Part shown: positions 55,329 to 64,000 of the stretch, one piece after another | How the letters are laid out: each line of letters begins with the position of its first letter | Numbering within the stretch: the first letter of the stretch is position 1 | NCBI RefSeq assembly: GCF_003967355.1 | Contig: NZ_BIFH01000036.1 | Span: forward strand, 896 to 64,895 | Source of the DNA: Embleya hyalina | GTDB lineage: Bacteria > Actinomycetota > Actinomycetes > Streptomycetales > Streptomycetaceae | Direction of reading: 5' to 3' | Length of the DNA stretch: 64,000 nt | Notes under the pieces: generated by a model | What the model was told of the DNA's origin: nothing | Databases searched by the model: none | The model's input: the letters and a program-made list of their open reading frames with translations, nothing else | Position numbers and translations under genes: made by a program

Positions 55329-56323
55329 GCGCCGACCTCCGATTCCCTGCCGGCCGCCGGGTCCGAACCCGCCGGCTCGCCCGCCCGCGGCTTCGCGACC
55401 GGCGGCTCGCCGGCCTCCGCGTCCGTGCCCTCGCCGTTGACCACCTCGCGGAAGAGTTCGGCGAGGGAGGGGGCGGCGGGGGCGAACGCGAGCACCCGGC
55501 CCGCCGCCCGGCCCGCGTCGAGCAGTGCCTGCTCGCTCGTCCCCGGAAGCAGTTCGACCAGCACCGCGTCCTCCTCGGCCGGGCCGAGCACCCGCACGCC
55601 GGGCAGCGCGTCCGCCCAGCCCGCCGGCGCCCCCGCGACACGCACCCGATAGCGCACCGCGCGATCGTCGCCGCGCAATTCGGCCACCGTGCCGGAGGCG
55701 TGCATGCGCCCGCCGTTGATGATCCCGACCGCGTCGCACAACGACTCGACGAGTTCGAGCTGATGGCTGGAGAAGACCACCGAGGCCCCCGCCGCGGTGC
55801 GCTCGCGCAGCACGCCCGCCATCACGTCCACACCGACCGGGTCCAGGCCGGAGAACGGCTCGTCCAGGACCAGCAGCTCCGGCTCGTGCACCAGCGCGGC
55901 GGCCAGCTGCACACGCTGCTGATTGCCCAGCGACAGCGTCTCCAGCCGGTCCCCGGGAGCGCCCGTCACCCGCAGCCGGGTCAACCAGTGCGCGGCCGAC
56001 GCCTGCGCCTCGGTCCGCGACATCCCGTGCAGCTCGGCCAGGTAGACCAGCTGGTCCCGGATGCGCATCTTCGGATACAGGCCGCGCTCCTCCGGCATGT
56101 ATCCCCAACGTCGTCGCACCTTGCGGTCGACCGGGGCGCCCCGCCAGCGGATCTCGCCACGATCGGCCGCCAACACGCCCAGCGCGATGCGCATGGTCGT
56201 GGTCTTGCCCGCCCCGTTGGTGCCGACGAATCCGAACATCTGGCCCGGCTGTACGGTCAGCGAGAGGTTGTCGAGGACAACCTTCGCGCCGAACCGCTTG
56301 TCCAGGCCGGCCAACTCGAGCAC
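55325..56323 (-). CDS. ABC transporter ATP-binding protein, NatA-like
   Basis: A 332-residue ATPase. Walker A is GTNGAGKTTTMR at about 34-43. The Q-loop region YMPEERGLYPKMRIRDQL is typical of NatA/YhaQ, the signature is LSLGNQQRVQLAAAL and Walker B LLVLDEPFSGLDPVG, with the switch His in SSHQLELVE. A C-terminal acidic tail of about 35 residues is variable. It is the first gene of the two-gene exporter operon. GTG 56323 has GGGGAG 5 bases upstream. An AT-rich GTATATAAG on the minus strand near 56361-56369 is a likely -10 region. Confidence 0.92.
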   Translation of the reverse strand: MLELAGLDKRFGAKVVLDNLSLTVQPGQMFGFVGTNGAGKTTTMRIALGVLAADRGEIRWRGAPVDRKVRRRWGYMPEERGLYPKMRIRDQLVYLAELHGMSRTEAQASAAHWLTRLRVTGAPGDRLETLSLGNQQRVQLAAALVHEPELLVLDEPFSGLDPVGVDVMAGVLRERTAAGASVVFSSHQLELVESLCDAVGIINGGRMHASGTVAELRGDDRAVRYRVRVAGAPAGWADALPGVRVLGPAEEDAVLVELLPGTSEQALLDAGRAAGRVLAFAPAAPSLAELFREVVNGEGTDAEAGEPPVAKPRAGEPAGSDPAAGRESEVGA

Positions 56324-56446
56324 GTATCTCCCCGTATGGTTTCAACCCCCCGTGTCGCACTTATATACGGGTCGATCCGGGCATTCAAACCGGCGCCCGC
56401 GTGTGCGATCGGACACATCCGGTCAGCGTGGGCCGGCGGTCGCGGA

Positions 56447-56965
56447 TCAGTCCAGACGGCGCAGGTCGCGGCGGAAACGGCGGCCGTTCTCGACGTAGCT
56501 GCGCACCGCCTCCGCGAACGCGCCGGGCGCGACCGCGTTCTCCCGAATCCTCGCCGGCACCCCGAGCGCCATCGCGTAGGACGGCACCTCGATCCGATTT
56601 CCGACCACCGCACCCGCTCCCACCAGGGCACCCGTGCGCACCACGGCCTGATGCATGACCACCGCGCCGTTGCCGACCAGGCAACGATCCTCGATCACGC
56701 AGCCCTCCAAATGCACAATGTGACCGATCACGCACTCGTCGCCCACTACCGTCGGCCACGGCGCCGTGGTGTGCAGGACGCACCCGTCCTGTACCGACGT
56801 GCGCTCGCCGATCACGATCCGGCCGTGGTCCGCGCGCAATACGGCACCCGGCCACACCGTAGAATCCGCGCCGATCTCCACGCTGCCGATCACGACCGCG
56901 TCCGGGTGCACATACGCATCGGGGTGCACCTTGGGTACTTGATCACCCAGCGCGTAGACCGTCAC
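56447..56965 (-). CDS. Gamma carbonic anhydrase family protein
   Basis: A 172-residue left-handed beta-helix protein with hexapeptide repeats (for example VVIGSVEIGADSTVWPGAVL, VIGHIVHLEGCVIEDRCLVG). The His residues in VLHTT and IGHIVHLEG match the zinc or iron ligands of CamH/YrdA-type proteins. It forms trimers and may hydrate CO2, although many relatives show no activity. GTG 56965 was chosen because AGGAGG lies 4 bases upstream. The longer frame to 57082 lacks a site. It is divergent from the DUF4193 gene. Confidence 0.9.
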   Translation of the reverse strand: MTVYALGDQVPKVHPDAYVHPDAVVIGSVEIGADSTVWPGAVLRADHGRIVIGERTSVQDGCVLHTTAPWPTVVGDECVIGHIVHLEGCVIEDRCLVGNGAVVMHQAVVRTGALVGAGAVVGNRIEVPSYAMALGVPARIRENAVAPGAFAEAVRSYVENGRRFRRDLRRLD

Positions 56966-57215
56966 GATTCCTCCTGGTTGTGCAGGGCGGTACGGGGTTA
57001 CAGTGGCCCCCCATCCAACCAAGTCACCTCTTTGGGGGTTCGGTTGGGTGTCGATTGCGTAACGAGCCTTGATGTAAGGCAAAATCTGCGCTTCGGGTCG
57101 GGCACAACTCCGGCCCCTCGCGCGTTACGTGCGCTGAAGGCATCGTCCAATGAAGGTTCAGGGGCGGTGCCTGCACGACTGAGCACCGCAGATCCACCCG
57201 GAGGGGGAGAGGTAC

Positions 57216-57512
57216 ATGGCAACCGACTACGACACCCCGCGTAAGACCGACGACGACATCAACGAAGACAGCATCGAGGAGCTGAAGGCTCGGCGCGTGG
57301 ACAAGTCGGCCGGTTCGGTCGACGTCGACGAGTTCGAGCAGGCCGAGTCTCTCGAGCTTCCCGGCGCGGACCTCTCCAATGAGGAGCTGTCCGTCCGGGT
57401 CGTCCCGAAGCAGGCCGACGAGTTCACCTGCTCCAGCTGCTTCCTGGTGCACCACCGCAGCCAGCTGGCCAAGGAGAAGGACGGCCAGCCGATCTGCAGC
57501 GACTGCGCCTGA
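57216..57512 (+). CDS. DUF4193 family zinc-ribbon protein
   Basis: A 98-residue acidic protein ending in a probable zinc ribbon (FTCSSCFLVHHRSQLA, then QPICSDCA, four Cys). The N-terminal part (DDINEDSIEELKARRVDKSA) is rich in acidic residues. DUF4193 is conserved across actinobacteria, and a role with RNA polymerase or ribosomes has been suspected from the fold only; I do not know a proven function. The ribosome-binding site GGAGGGGGAGAGG is strong, suggesting high expression. It ends at hairpins shared with the DUF3093 gene. Confidence 0.92.
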   Translation: MATDYDTPRKTDDDINEDSIEELKARRVDKSAGSVDVDEFEQAESLELPGADLSNEELSVRVVPKQADEFTCSSCFLVHHRSQLAKEKDGQPICSDCA

Positions 57513-57673
57513 CCGTGTTCGGTCGAGGACGACCGGCGATGAACGGCAACCCTGCACACGCCACACGGGTACCGGCAGGAGTTGGACCGTCGACGTTCGC
57601 CGAGCGTCCTTGAACACGAGGACACGACACGGGGCACGAAAGACACCGAAGAGCACGCATGACGTACGAAGTC

Positions 57674-57705
57674 GAACGTCCGCCGGCACAGGGCGGGCGT
57701 TCTTG
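57674..57705 (+). terminator. Terminator downstream of the DUF4193 gene
   Basis: GAACGTCCGCC pairs with GGCGGGCGTTC (one G-T pair) with a 6-base loop, followed by TTGA. It lies about 160 bases after the stop, so a 3-prime untranslated stretch or an additional processing step is implied. Confidence 0.6.
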
Positions 57706-57723
57706 ACTGTCGGCGCCGGTCCG

Positions 57724-57746
57724 GATCGAGCCCCCGCGGCTCGATC
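57724..57746. terminator. Hairpin before the convergent DUF3093 gene end
   Basis: GATCGAGCC / GGCTCGATC is a perfect 9-bp stem with a 5-base loop. It lies 30 bases past the DUF3093 stop on the minus strand. Confidence 0.6.
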
Positions 57747-57775
57747 GAGCCGGACCGGGCCCGCCCGCGGCCGGG

Positions 57776-58225
57776 TCAGGCGCGGGCGCGCAGCGCGGCC
57801 ACCACGTCGACCAGACGCTGGGGGTTGCGCGAGGACAGGTAGAGGTAGGGCGTCGGATCGGCCGGGTCGACGACCTCGATCCGAGCCGCCCCCGGGATGT
57901 AGGCGCGCAGCAGCATGAACGCGCGAGGGTCGGCGTTCTCCATCCGCAACGAGCGCGCCTGCTCGGGGTCGAGCGCGACACCCGCGCCGAGCGCGCTCAG
58001 CGGCACCCGCGCGCGCCCCGCGCACACCTCGGTCTCGGTCACGGTGATCCGCGCCGAGCCGTAGGCGCCGGTGGCCCACGCGGTCAGCGCGCCCAGGACC
58101 AGGGCGAGCACGATGGTCGGCACGATCCCGAAGGCCAGGCCCACCAGCCCGCCCGAGACGCCCATGAGCACGGTCAGGGCCCACCACGAGGCCGGCACGC
58201 CGAGTCGTTCGCTGTACGCCTGCAT
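57776..58225 (-). CDS. DUF3093 family membrane protein
   Basis: A 149-residue protein with two N-terminal transmembrane helices (ASWWALTVLMGVSGGLVGLA and PTIVLALVLGALTAWATGA) and a C-terminal cytoplasmic beta-rich domain. The RITVTETEVCAGRARVPLSA and YLYLSSRNPQRLVDVVAAL pieces are typical of DUF3093, which is widespread next to dut in actinobacteria. Function unknown. It starts with ATG at 58225, 33 bases after the end of the SDR gene on the same strand. Confidence 0.88.
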   Translation of the reverse strand: MQAYSERLGVPASWWALTVLMGVSGGLVGLAFGIVPTIVLALVLGALTAWATGAYGSARITVTETEVCAGRARVPLSALGAGVALDPEQARSLRMENADPRAFMLLRAYIPGAARIEVVDPADPTPYLYLSSRNPQRLVDVVAALRARA

Positions 58226-58258
58226 GGCCCCAAGCCTGTCATGGGCGGCCCGCGGGTT

Positions 58259-59152
58259 TCAGCGGGGGCCGTGCCGCCGGGTCAACCGGGCGAGGGCGCG
58301 GGTGACCCGCTCCGGGGGCGTACGCAGGCCCGTCGCCACTCCTTTGGCGTAATCCGAAAGTGCGGTCGGGGCCAGCAGGTCCAGCGCCGCCCCGGCCCGG
58401 GCGTCGTTGCCCACCAGGTAGCGCGGGCGCGGCCGGGGCACGCTCAACGCGGTGCGCACCGCGTGCGCCACCGGAGCCGGGTCGGGCAACGTCTTGGCCC
58501 GCCGCAACACCTCGTCGGCGACCTCGTAGGAGTCGTGGTACGCCGACGTCTTGCGCGGCGGCATCCGGGCCATGCTCCGCTCCCAGATGTCGGTGCCGAA
58601 GCTGCCCGGCTCGATCAGCACCACCTTCACGCCGAAACCGGCGGTCTCGATCCGCAGCGCGTTCGAGATCGCCGCCAGACCCTGCTTGCTCGCGCAGTAC
58701 CAGCCCACGAAGGGCGAGGAGACCCGGCCGGAGATCGAGGAGATGTTGACGATGCGCCCGTCCCGGCGACGGCGCATCTGCGGCAGGACCAGGCGCGCGA
58801 TCCGCGCGGGGGCGACCAGGTTGGTCTCCAACTGCGCGCGGACCCCCTCGTCGTCCACGTCCTCGATCGCGCCGGGCTGGGCGATGCCGGCGTTGTTGAC
58901 CACCGCCCACGGGCCGCCGTCGGTCATCTGGGCGATCTCGGTGAAGGCCCGCACCGTCGAGGTGGCGTCGGCGACGTCGAGCAGGACCGTCCGCACGCCC
59001 ACCTCGGCCCGCTCGGCGCTCTCGCGCAGACGCTCGGCCTTCTCCCGGGTCCGGGCGGTGCCGATCACGTCGAACCCGGATCCGGCCAGTTCCAGGGCGA
59101 CGGCCAGGCCGATCCCACCGGTCGCCCCGGTGACGACCACACTCTTGGTCAT
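58259..59152 (-). CDS. Short-chain dehydrogenase/reductase (SDR)
   Basis: A 297-residue NAD(P)-dependent oxidoreductase. It shows the cofactor motif [10 protein letters not shown], the structural NNAG motif, the catalytic Ser in ISSISGRV and YCASK (YxxxK). The length and the C-terminal region ([16 protein letters not shown]) match the classical SDRs annotated as retinol-dehydrogenase-like, but the substrate is unknown. ATG 59152 is the first good methionine before the Rossmann strand. It is divergent from the thioesterase gene with a 98-bp gap and may be cotranscribed with DUF3093. Confidence 0.9.
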   Translation of the reverse strand: MTKSVVVTGATGGIGLAVALELAGSGFDVIGTARTREKAERLRESAERAEVGVRTVLLDVADATSTVRAFTEIAQMTDGGPWAVVNNAGIAQPGAIEDVDDEGVRAQLETNLVAPARIARLVLPQMRRRRDGRIVNISSISGRVSSPFVGWYCASKQGLAAISNALRIETAGFGVKVVLIEPGSFGTDIWERSMARMPPRKTSAYHDSYEVADEVLRRAKTLPDPAPVAHAVRTALSVPRPRPRYLVGNDARAGAALDLLAPTALSDYAKGVATGLRTPPERVTRALARLTRRHGPR

Positions 59153-59250
59153 GCGCTTCCTTCCGTCCCGCGACCCTCCCGGGCCGCGGCGCTCGAGGCC
59201 CCCGAGCCTCTGCGCAGGTGTCGGTCGGAACGACGGTAGTGTCCTTCGGC

Positions 59251-59832
59251 GTGAGTCGACCAACATCCCTGACCCCGCCTCCGGAAGCGGTGGTGCCCCA
59301 GCCCCACCCGGACGCCCCGTCGCCCGGCACCGAACTGGGCGAGCACTACAGCGACTGCTTCGGCTGCGGCGAGGCCGCCCCGGGCGGGCTGCGCCTTCGT
59401 ACGCGCGCCGGCGAGGGCGTATCCGTGGACGCCGAGTTCACCGTCACCTCCCAGCACCAAGGCGCCCCGGGCCTGGCCCACGGCGGGCTGCTGACCTGCG
59501 CGTTCGACGAGGCGCTCGGGGCGATCGGATACATGCTGCACACCACGGCGGTGACCGGACACCTGGAGACGGACTTCCGCCGCCCGGTGCCGGTGGGCAG
59601 CACCCTGTACATCCACGCCTGGTGCGAGGCGGTGGCCGGCCGCAAGATCTACTCGCGTGCGGTGGGCCGGCTCGACGCCGCGGACGGGCCGATCGCGGTC
59701 GAGGCGGCCGCGCTGTTCGTCAGCGTCGGACTCGAGCATTTCGTCGACAATGGACGTGCGGAGGATGTACGGCGCGTCCTGGACAACCCCGACCTGATCA
59801 AGGCCGGCCGAGCGTTCGAGGTGAACCCGTGA
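59251..59832 (+). CDS. PaaI-like hotdog-fold thioesterase
   Basis: A 193-residue protein with a hotdog domain of the PaaI type (about 30-165). The start of the fold, [17 protein letters not shown], has two Cys residues common in this subgroup. [20 protein letters not shown] carries the HGG and catalytic acidic residue. It should hydrolyse acyl-CoA or acyl-ACP thioesters. GTG 59251 appears leaderless: TAGTGT lies 8 bases before it and no Shine-Dalgarno is seen. GTG 59218 would add 11 residues. The stop overlaps the dut start (GTGA). Confidence 0.85.
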   Translation: MSRPTSLTPPPEAVVPQPHPDAPSPGTELGEHYSDCFGCGEAAPGGLRLRTRAGEGVSVDAEFTVTSQHQGAPGLAHGGLLTCAFDEALGAIGYMLHTTAVTGHLETDFRRPVPVGSTLYIHAWCEAVAGRKIYSRAVGRLDAADGPIAVEAAALFVSVGLEHFVDNGRAEDVRRVLDNPDLIKAGRAFEVNP

Positions 59833-60356
59833 GCACGAGTGTGGACGTCCTGGTGCGCCGGCTCGACCCCGCGTTGCCGCTGCCCGCCTACGAGCACCCC
59901 GGCGACGCCGGCGCCGACCTGGTGACCGCGCAGGACGCGGAGATCGCCCCCGGCGAGCGGGTGGTGCTGCCCACGGGCATCGCGATCGCGCTCCCCGACG
60001 GCTACGCCGCGTTCGTGCATCCGCGCTCGGGACTCGCCGCGCGGTGCGGAGTATCGCTGGTGAACGCCCCGGGCACCGTCGATGCGGGATACCGTGGCGA
60101 AATCAAGGTTGTCGTGGTCAATCACGACCTGCGTACGCCGGTCGTCTTCCGACGCGGCGACCGCATCGCCCAACTCGTGATCCAACGGGTCGAGCGAGCG
60201 GGGTTCCACGAGGTCGCCGAACTGCCCGGTTCCGGGCGGGGCGAAGGCGGCTTCGGTTCCACCGGCGGGCACGCGGCGGTCGGCGTTTCGAGCGCCGGCG
60301 CGGCGGGCAGCGCGGGCATCGTGCAACACTCGGCTTCCGACAGGGAAGGACTGTGA
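59829..60356 (+). CDS. dut: Deoxyuridine 5'-triphosphate nucleotidohydrolase
   Basis: A 175-residue trimeric dUTPase converting dUTP to dUMP and PPi, which keeps uracil out of DNA and feeds dTMP synthesis. All five family motifs are present: [40 protein letters not shown] and [11 protein letters not shown]. About 30 extra residues follow motif 5 and are Ala/Ser/Gly-rich. It is translationally coupled to the upstream thioesterase and followed one base later by the DUF3710 gene, the usual actinobacterial arrangement. Confidence 0.95.
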   Translation: MSTSVDVLVRRLDPALPLPAYEHPGDAGADLVTAQDAEIAPGERVVLPTGIAIALPDGYAAFVHPRSGLAARCGVSLVNAPGTVDAGYRGEIKVVVVNHDLRTPVVFRRGDRIAQLVIQRVERAGFHEVAELPGSGRGEGGFGSTGGHAAVGVSSAGAAGSAGIVQHSASDREGL

Positions 60357-60357
60357 C

Positions 60358-61176
60358 GTGTTCGGTCGTCGCCGACGCAGCGAAAAGGATGATCTGCCCG
60401 TCGAGGAGCGCGAAGACCTCGACGACATCATCGAGGACGAGGACGATGCGGACGAGGCGCCCGACGCCGGAACCGCAGCGGACTCCGACGACGCGGACCT
60501 CGACGAGCTGAGTCGACCGGTCCCGCCCGCGCCCCGGCCGGACGGACCGTGGGACGTCGACGAGCTCGAGGATCCGCACGAGGATCGCATCGACCTCGGC
60601 GGGATGCTGATCCCGGCCGATCCGCGGATGGAACTGCGGGTCGAGGTCTCCAACGACATGATCATCGCGGCCACCGTGGTGCTGGAGGACAGCGGCCTGC
60701 AACTGCAGGCGTTCGCCGCCCCGCGCAACGAGAGCATCTGGCACGAGGTGCGCGCCGAGATCGCCTCCGGCATCACCCAGCAGGGTGGCGTCGTGGACGA
60801 GCAGGACGCGGGCCTGGGCTGGGAACTGCGCGCCCAGGTGCCGGTCCAGCTCCCCGACGGCACGCAGGGCCACCAGCTGGTCCGGTTCGTCGGCTGCGAC
60901 GGTCCGCGCTGGTTCCTGCGCGGGGTGATCTCCGGCCGGGCCGCGGTGGATCCCGCCGTGGGCGCCGACCTGGAGGGCATGTTCCGCGACACCGTCGTGG
61001 TCCGCGGCAACGACCCGATGGCGCCGCGCGACCCGATCCTGCTGCGCCTGCCGGAGAACGCCCAGGTGGACCCGAACAGCGGGCTCGCGGTGCCGCAGCA
61101 GGGCGCCGAGGAGAACCGCTTCGCGGGCGACCTGGACCCCTTCCAGCGCGGCCCGGAGATCACCGAGGTGCGCTAG
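60358..61176 (+). CDS. DUF3710 domain-containing protein
   Basis: A 272-residue cytoplasmic protein. A basic start (MFGRRRRSEK) and a strongly acidic region (about 15-80) precede the DUF3710 domain. That domain includes RIDLGGMLIPADPRMELRVE, RFVGCDGPRWFLRGVISGRA and RDTVVVRGNDPMAPRDPILL. DUF3710 genes follow dut in most actinobacteria; the biochemical role is unknown. GTG 60358 lies one base after the dut stop, with GGAAGGA upstream. A strong tetraloop hairpin closes the operon. Confidence 0.92.
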   Translation: MFGRRRRSEKDDLPVEEREDLDDIIEDEDDADEAPDAGTAADSDDADLDELSRPVPPAPRPDGPWDVDELEDPHEDRIDLGGMLIPADPRMELRVEVSNDMIIAATVVLEDSGLQLQAFAAPRNESIWHEVRAEIASGITQQGGVVDEQDAGLGWELRAQVPVQLPDGTQGHQLVRFVGCDGPRWFLRGVISGRAAVDPAVGADLEGMFRDTVVVRGNDPMAPRDPILLRLPENAQVDPNSGLAVPQQGAEENRFAGDLDPFQRGPEITEVR

Positions 61177-61210
61177 CCCCACCGTTCCACCGCTGTACCC
61201 CGAGGACACC

Positions 61211-61250
61211 GAAGCCCGGTTCCGCCGAAAGGCGGGACCGGGCTTCGTGC
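61211..61250 (+). terminator. Terminator of the dut operon, GAAA tetraloop
   Basis: GAAGCCCGGTTCCGCC pairs with GGCGGGACCGGGCTTC over 16 bp (one T-G pair) around a GAAA loop, followed by GTGCGT. Confidence 0.85.
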
Positions 61251-61276
61251 GTGTGCGGTTCCGGGTACCCGCGAAT

Positions 61277-61367
61277 CTTGATGTCAAGGGCGCGTCAAGA
61301 AGGCATATAAGCACGTTAGGGCGCCGCCAACGCTTTCGGTTTTGCCCCTTTTATGGTGACTTTTGAC
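61277..61367 (+). promoter_or_regulatory. Putative kdp regulatory region
   Basis: This patch is AT-rich for the genome. CTTGA-TG-TCAAG (61277-61288) is a palindrome followed by another TCAAG (61295-61299). TATAAG at 61306-61311 could be a -10 element with a degenerate -35 overlapping the palindrome, as in activator-dependent promoters. Three T-runs (TTTTGCC 61340, TTTTATG 61349, TTTTGAC 61361) repeat at about 10-bp intervals, resembling the T-rich sites bound by KdpE in other bacteria. All of this is inference from pattern. Confidence 0.45.
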
Positions 61368-61437
61368 GGCTTGGAACTGCTATCAATGAGCTCGCCACGG
61401 GCGATCAAGCGCCCGTCCGTCCCAAGGAGTACCCGCG

Positions 61438-61521
61438 ATGGCTGATCTGGCCTTCGTATGCCTGACGATCGCGTTCTTCGCACTGGTCGTCGTGATCGCC
61501 AAGGGGGTGGCGAAGCTGTGA
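61438..61521 (+). CDS. 27-residue membrane peptide ahead of kdpF
   Basis: A 28-codon ORF encodes MADLAFVCLTIAFFALVVVI followed by AKGVAKL, a single hydrophobic helix with a short basic end. AAGGAG lies 9 bases before the ATG, and its TGA overlaps the GTG of kdpF, so the two are translationally coupled. It resembles KdpF in size and topology but lacks the LxFPERF end. It may be a second small subunit of the pump or a translation-controlling leader. Similar small ORFs occur before kdpF in some actinobacteria as far as I recall. Confidence 0.7.
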   Translation: MADLAFVCLTIAFFALVVVIAKGVAKL

Positions 61522-61607
61522 ACGCGGACAGCATCGTCGGCCTGAGCGTCGCCATCGCCCTGCTCGGCTACCTGGTCCTGGCCCTGATCTTCCCCGAGAG
61601 GTTCTAG
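61518..61607 (+). CDS. kdpF: Potassium-transporting ATPase subunit KdpF
   Basis: A 29-residue single-span peptide, VNADSIVGLSVAIALLGYLV then LALIFPERF. The closing ALIFPERF is the KdpF hallmark. KdpF stabilises the KdpABC complex in the membrane. The GTG start overlaps the stop of the preceding 27-codon ORF, and the TAG stop abuts the GTG of kdpA directly, so all are coupled. Confidence 0.88.
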   Translation: MNADSIVGLSVAIALLGYLVLALIFPERF

Positions 61608-63272
61608 GTGAGCGTCACGCTCGCGGGGATACTCCAGCTGTCCCTGCTGATAGCCGTCCTGGCCGCGGTACATCGCCCCTTCGGCGACTACATGGCCCGC
61701 GTGTACTCCAGCGACGAACACCTGCGCGGCGAGCGCGTCCTGTACAAGCTGATCGGCGCCGATCCGAACGCCGAACAGCGCTGGACCGTCTACCTGCGCA
61801 GCGTGCTCGGGTTCTCCATGTTCTCCCTGCTCGGGCTCTACGCCCTGCAGCGGTTCCAGGACCACCTGCCGTTCGACCTCGGGATGAAGCCGATCACCCC
61901 GGATCAGGCGTTCAACACCGCGGCGTCGTTCACGGCCAACACGAACTGGCAGTCGTACTCCGGTGAGACCGCCATGGGTCACACGGTCCAGATGGTCGGC
62001 CTGACCGTGCAGAACTTCGTGTCGGCCGCCGTGGGCATGGCCGTGGCGATCGCCCTGGTGCGTGGATTCGTCCGGGTCCGCTCGGGTGAGATCGGCAACT
62101 TCTGGGTCGACCTGATCCGCGGTTCGATCCGGATCCTGCTGCCCATCGCGATCATCGGCACGATCGTGCTCGTCGCGTCCGGCACGATCCAGAACCTCTC
62201 CGACCCGCACACCGTGCAGACGTTGTCGGGCGGGACGCAGACCATCCCCGGTGGTCCGGTGGCCTCGCAGGAGGTGATCAAGGAGCTGGGCACCAACGGT
62301 GGCGGCTTCTTCAACGCCAACTCGGCGCACCCGTTCGAGAACCCGAACGCGTTCACCAACCTGTTCGAGATCTTCCTGATCCTGGTCATCCCGTTCTCCA
62401 TGCCGCGCGCCTTCGGCCGGCTCGTGGGCAACCTCAAGCAGGGCTACGCGATCCTCGCCGCGATGTTCGTGATCTGGTTCGCCGCGGTCTGCCTGATGTG
62501 GTGGACCGAGGCGCACGGCAACGGCGCCGGACCGGAACTGGCCGGCGGCGCGATGGAGGGCAAGGAACAGCGGTTCGGCATCCCCGGCTCGTCGGTCTTC
62601 GCGGTCTCCACCACGATGACCTCCACCGGCGCGGTCAACTCGTTCCACTCCTCGTTCACCGGCCTCGGCGGCGGCATCACGATGCTGGGCATGATGCTCG
62701 GCGAGATCACGCCCGGCGGTGTCGGCTCGGGCCTGTACGGGATCCTGATCATGGCGATCCTGGCGGTCTTCGTGGCCGGTCTGATGGTCGGCCGCACGCC
62801 CGAATACCTGGGCAAGAAGATCGGCGCCGGCGAGATGAAGCTGGTCGCGATGTACATCCTCGTGGTGCCGGCGACCATCCTGACCTTCACCGGCATCGCC
62901 ATCGCGCTGCCCGGCGAACAGGCGGCGATCCTCAACTCCGATTCGCCACACGGCATCTCGGAGGTGCTGTACGCGTTCACCTCGGGGGCGAACAACAACG
63001 GCAGCGCGTTCGCCGGGCTCGGCGCGAACACCGAGTTCTACAACACGATGATCGGGTTGGCCATGCTGATCGGCCGCTTCGTACCGATCGCGCTGGTACT
63101 CGCCCTGGCCGGTCGACTCGCCGAACAAAAGAGCGTCCCCGACACCGCGGGCACCCTGCAGACGCACAAGCCCCTGTTCGTGGGCCAACTCGTCGGCGTG
63201 ATCCTGATCATCACCGGCCTCACCTTCTTCCCCGCCCTGGCTCTCGGGCCGCTTGCCGAGGGATTGGCATGA
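61608..63272 (+). CDS. kdpA: Potassium-transporting ATPase subunit KdpA
   Basis: A 554-residue membrane protein that forms the K+ channel part of the high-affinity KdpFABC pump. About ten transmembrane helices surround the four selectivity-filter-like loops. These include [45 protein letters not shown] and [16 protein letters not shown]. All four loops are intact. The family length is about 555. GTG 61608 follows the kdpF stop without a gap. The stop overlaps the kdpB start (ATGA). Expression is expected under K+ limitation through KdpD/KdpE, which are not in the window. Confidence 0.96.
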   Translation: MSVTLAGILQLSLLIAVLAAVHRPFGDYMARVYSSDEHLRGERVLYKLIGADPNAEQRWTVYLRSVLGFSMFSLLGLYALQRFQDHLPFDLGMKPITPDQAFNTAASFTANTNWQSYSGETAMGHTVQMVGLTVQNFVSAAVGMAVAIALVRGFVRVRSGEIGNFWVDLIRGSIRILLPIAIIGTIVLVASGTIQNLSDPHTVQTLSGGTQTIPGGPVASQEVIKELGTNGGGFFNANSAHPFENPNAFTNLFEIFLILVIPFSMPRAFGRLVGNLKQGYAILAAMFVIWFAAVCLMWWTEAHGNGAGPELAGGAMEGKEQRFGIPGSSVFAVSTTMTSTGAVNSFHSSFTGLGGGITMLGMMLGEITPGGVGSGLYGILIMAILAVFVAGLMVGRTPEYLGKKIGAGEMKLVAMYILVVPATILTFTGIAIALPGEQAAILNSDSPHGISEVLYAFTSGANNNGSAFAGLGANTEFYNTMIGLAMLIGRFVPIALVLALAGRLAEQKSVPDTAGTLQTHKPLFVGQLVGVILIITGLTFFPALALGPLAEGLA

Positions 63273-64000
63273 CAGACACCGCAATACGCCCCACCGACGA
63301 ACACGTCGACACCCCCACCGGCTCCGGCCGGGTCTCGGCCGGCCTGTTCGAACCCCGTCAACTGCTGAAGTCGCTGCCCGGCGCGCTGCGCAAGCTCGAC
63401 CCGCGGATCATGGTCCACACCCCGGTCATGTTCGTGGTCGAGATCGGCTCGGTGATCACCACCGTCATGGCGATCAAGGACCCGAGCACCTTCGCCTGGC
63501 TGGTCGCCGTCTGGCTGTGGCTGACCGTGGTGTTCGCCAACCTGGCCGAGGCCGTCGCCGAAGGGCGCGGCAAGGCGCAGGCGGACACGCTGCGCAAGGC
63601 CAAGACCGACACGGTCGCCCGGCGCCTGGTCGACGGCCGTGAGGAGCGGGTCGCGGCCACCGAATTGGCCATCGGCGACCTGGTGGTCTGCGAGGCCGGC
63701 GACGTCATCCCCGGTGACGGCGACGTCGTCGACGGTGTCGCGAGTGTGGACGAGTCGGCGATCACCGGCGAGTCCGCGCCGGTGATCCGCGAGTCGGGCG
63801 GTGACCGCTCGGCGGTCACCGGCGGCACGAAGGTGCTGTCGGACCGGATCGTCGTCAAGATCACCACCGAGCCCGGCAAGACCTTCATCGACCGGATGAT
63901 CGCCCTCGTCGAGGGCGCCGCCCGGCAGAAGACGCCGAACGAGATCGCGCTCGACATCCTGCTCGCGTCGCTGACGATCATCTTCCTGTTCGCGGTCGTC
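63269..64000 (+). CDS. kdpB: Potassium-transporting ATPase subunit KdpB (truncated by window end)
   Basis: The first 244 residues of the P-type ATPase subunit that powers the Kdp pump. Visible are the N-terminal transmembrane helices ([20 protein letters not shown] and an [20 protein letters not shown] segment) and the actuator domain with [20 protein letters not shown]. The protein runs off the right edge before the DKTGT phosphorylation site. It is translationally coupled to kdpA. kdpC and possibly kdpDE should lie just beyond. Confidence 0.96.
   Translation, partial: MTDTAIRPTDEHVDTPTGSGRVSAGLFEPRQLLKSLPGALRKLDPRIMVHTPVMFVVEIGSVITTVMAIKDPSTFAWLVAVWLWLTVVFANLAEAVAEGRGKAQADTLRKAKTDTVARRLVDGREERVAATELAIGDLVVCEAGDVIPGDGDVVDGVASVDESAITGESAPVIRESGGDRSAVTGGTKVLSDRIVVKITTEPGKTFIDRMIALVEGAARQKTPNEIALDILLASLTIIFLFAVV

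Overview
The window is very GC-rich and carries the core developmental and replication genes of a mycelial, sporulating actinomycete. The principal sigma factor HrdB is close to identical to the Streptomyces protein through regions 1.2 to 4.2. A WhiH-like GntR regulator, ParE, ParC, SepH (DUF3071), CutR/CutS, ferrochelatase, Dut and the DUF4193/DUF3093/DUF3710 genes follow in an order that, as I recall it, matches the SCO5819-SCO5869 stretch of Streptomyces coelicolor. I infer a chromosomal core region of a Streptomycetaceae member (Streptomyces or a sister genus such as Kitasatospora, Embleya or Yinghuangia). I see no tRNA, rRNA, insertion sequence, phage or CRISPR array.

Layout. 1-673: two copies of a 209/210-bp tandem repeat plus an upstream region. 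674-8054: a DUF4192 protein, a glycogen-debranching-type glycosidase, a Nudix/winged-helix protein behind a palindrome, a small HHE-like protein and an ABC exporter. 8188-12908: whiH-like gene, a PAS-GAF-SpoIIE phosphatase, hrdB. 13059-23789: a secreted trypsin-like protease, a zinc-ribbon miniprotein, parE, a DUF485/acetate-type symporter pair, a sucrase/ferredoxin-like protein, a single-domain HD hydrolase resembling ppGpp hydrolases, parC and a DUF2630 protein. 23917-29167: a coupled pair of M16 peptidase subunits and a CtpE-like P-type ATPase. 29168-36563: a structured G-rich intergenic region, a membrane protein, a lipoprotein, an acyl-CoA synthetase, a four-carbon acid-sugar kinase/PdxA2 pair converging on psuG, and a small VOC protein. 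36687-45066: a GNAT/acyl-CoA-synthetase fusion (Pat type), a DUF5998 protein with a phosphodiesterase, a 28-residue membrane peptide, a double VOC protein, a rhodanese and sepH. 45521-54025: a membrane protein, a lactone oxidase, ferrochelatase with an inositol-phosphatase-family gene, a 57-residue protein, cutRS and an acyl-ACP desaturase with two palindromic upstream sites. 54135-61176: a NatAB-like exporter, gamma carbonic anhydrase, DUF4193, DUF3093, an SDR, a thioesterase, dut and DUF3710. 61438-64000: the kdp potassium-pump operon, preceded by an extra 27-codon ORF and cut by the window end inside kdpB.

Functional themes are transcription and development (hrdB, whiH, SpoIIE phosphatase, sepH, cutRS), chromosome decatenation (parE/parC), acetyl-CoA and lipid metabolism (acyl-CoA synthetase, Pat, symporter, desaturase) and ion homeostasis (CtpE-like ATPase, Kdp). 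Many adjacent genes overlap by ATGA or GTGA, so translational coupling is common. Convergent gene pairs are usually separated by strong GC-rich hairpins without U-tracts.

No obvious new multi-gene defence or biosynthetic system is visible. The best leads are the cysteine-free CutS with a long proline-rich N-terminus, the nested palindromes before the desaturase gene, the palindrome before the Nudix gene, the stand-alone HD hydrolase, the tiny ORF ahead of kdpF, and the tandem repeat at the left edge.
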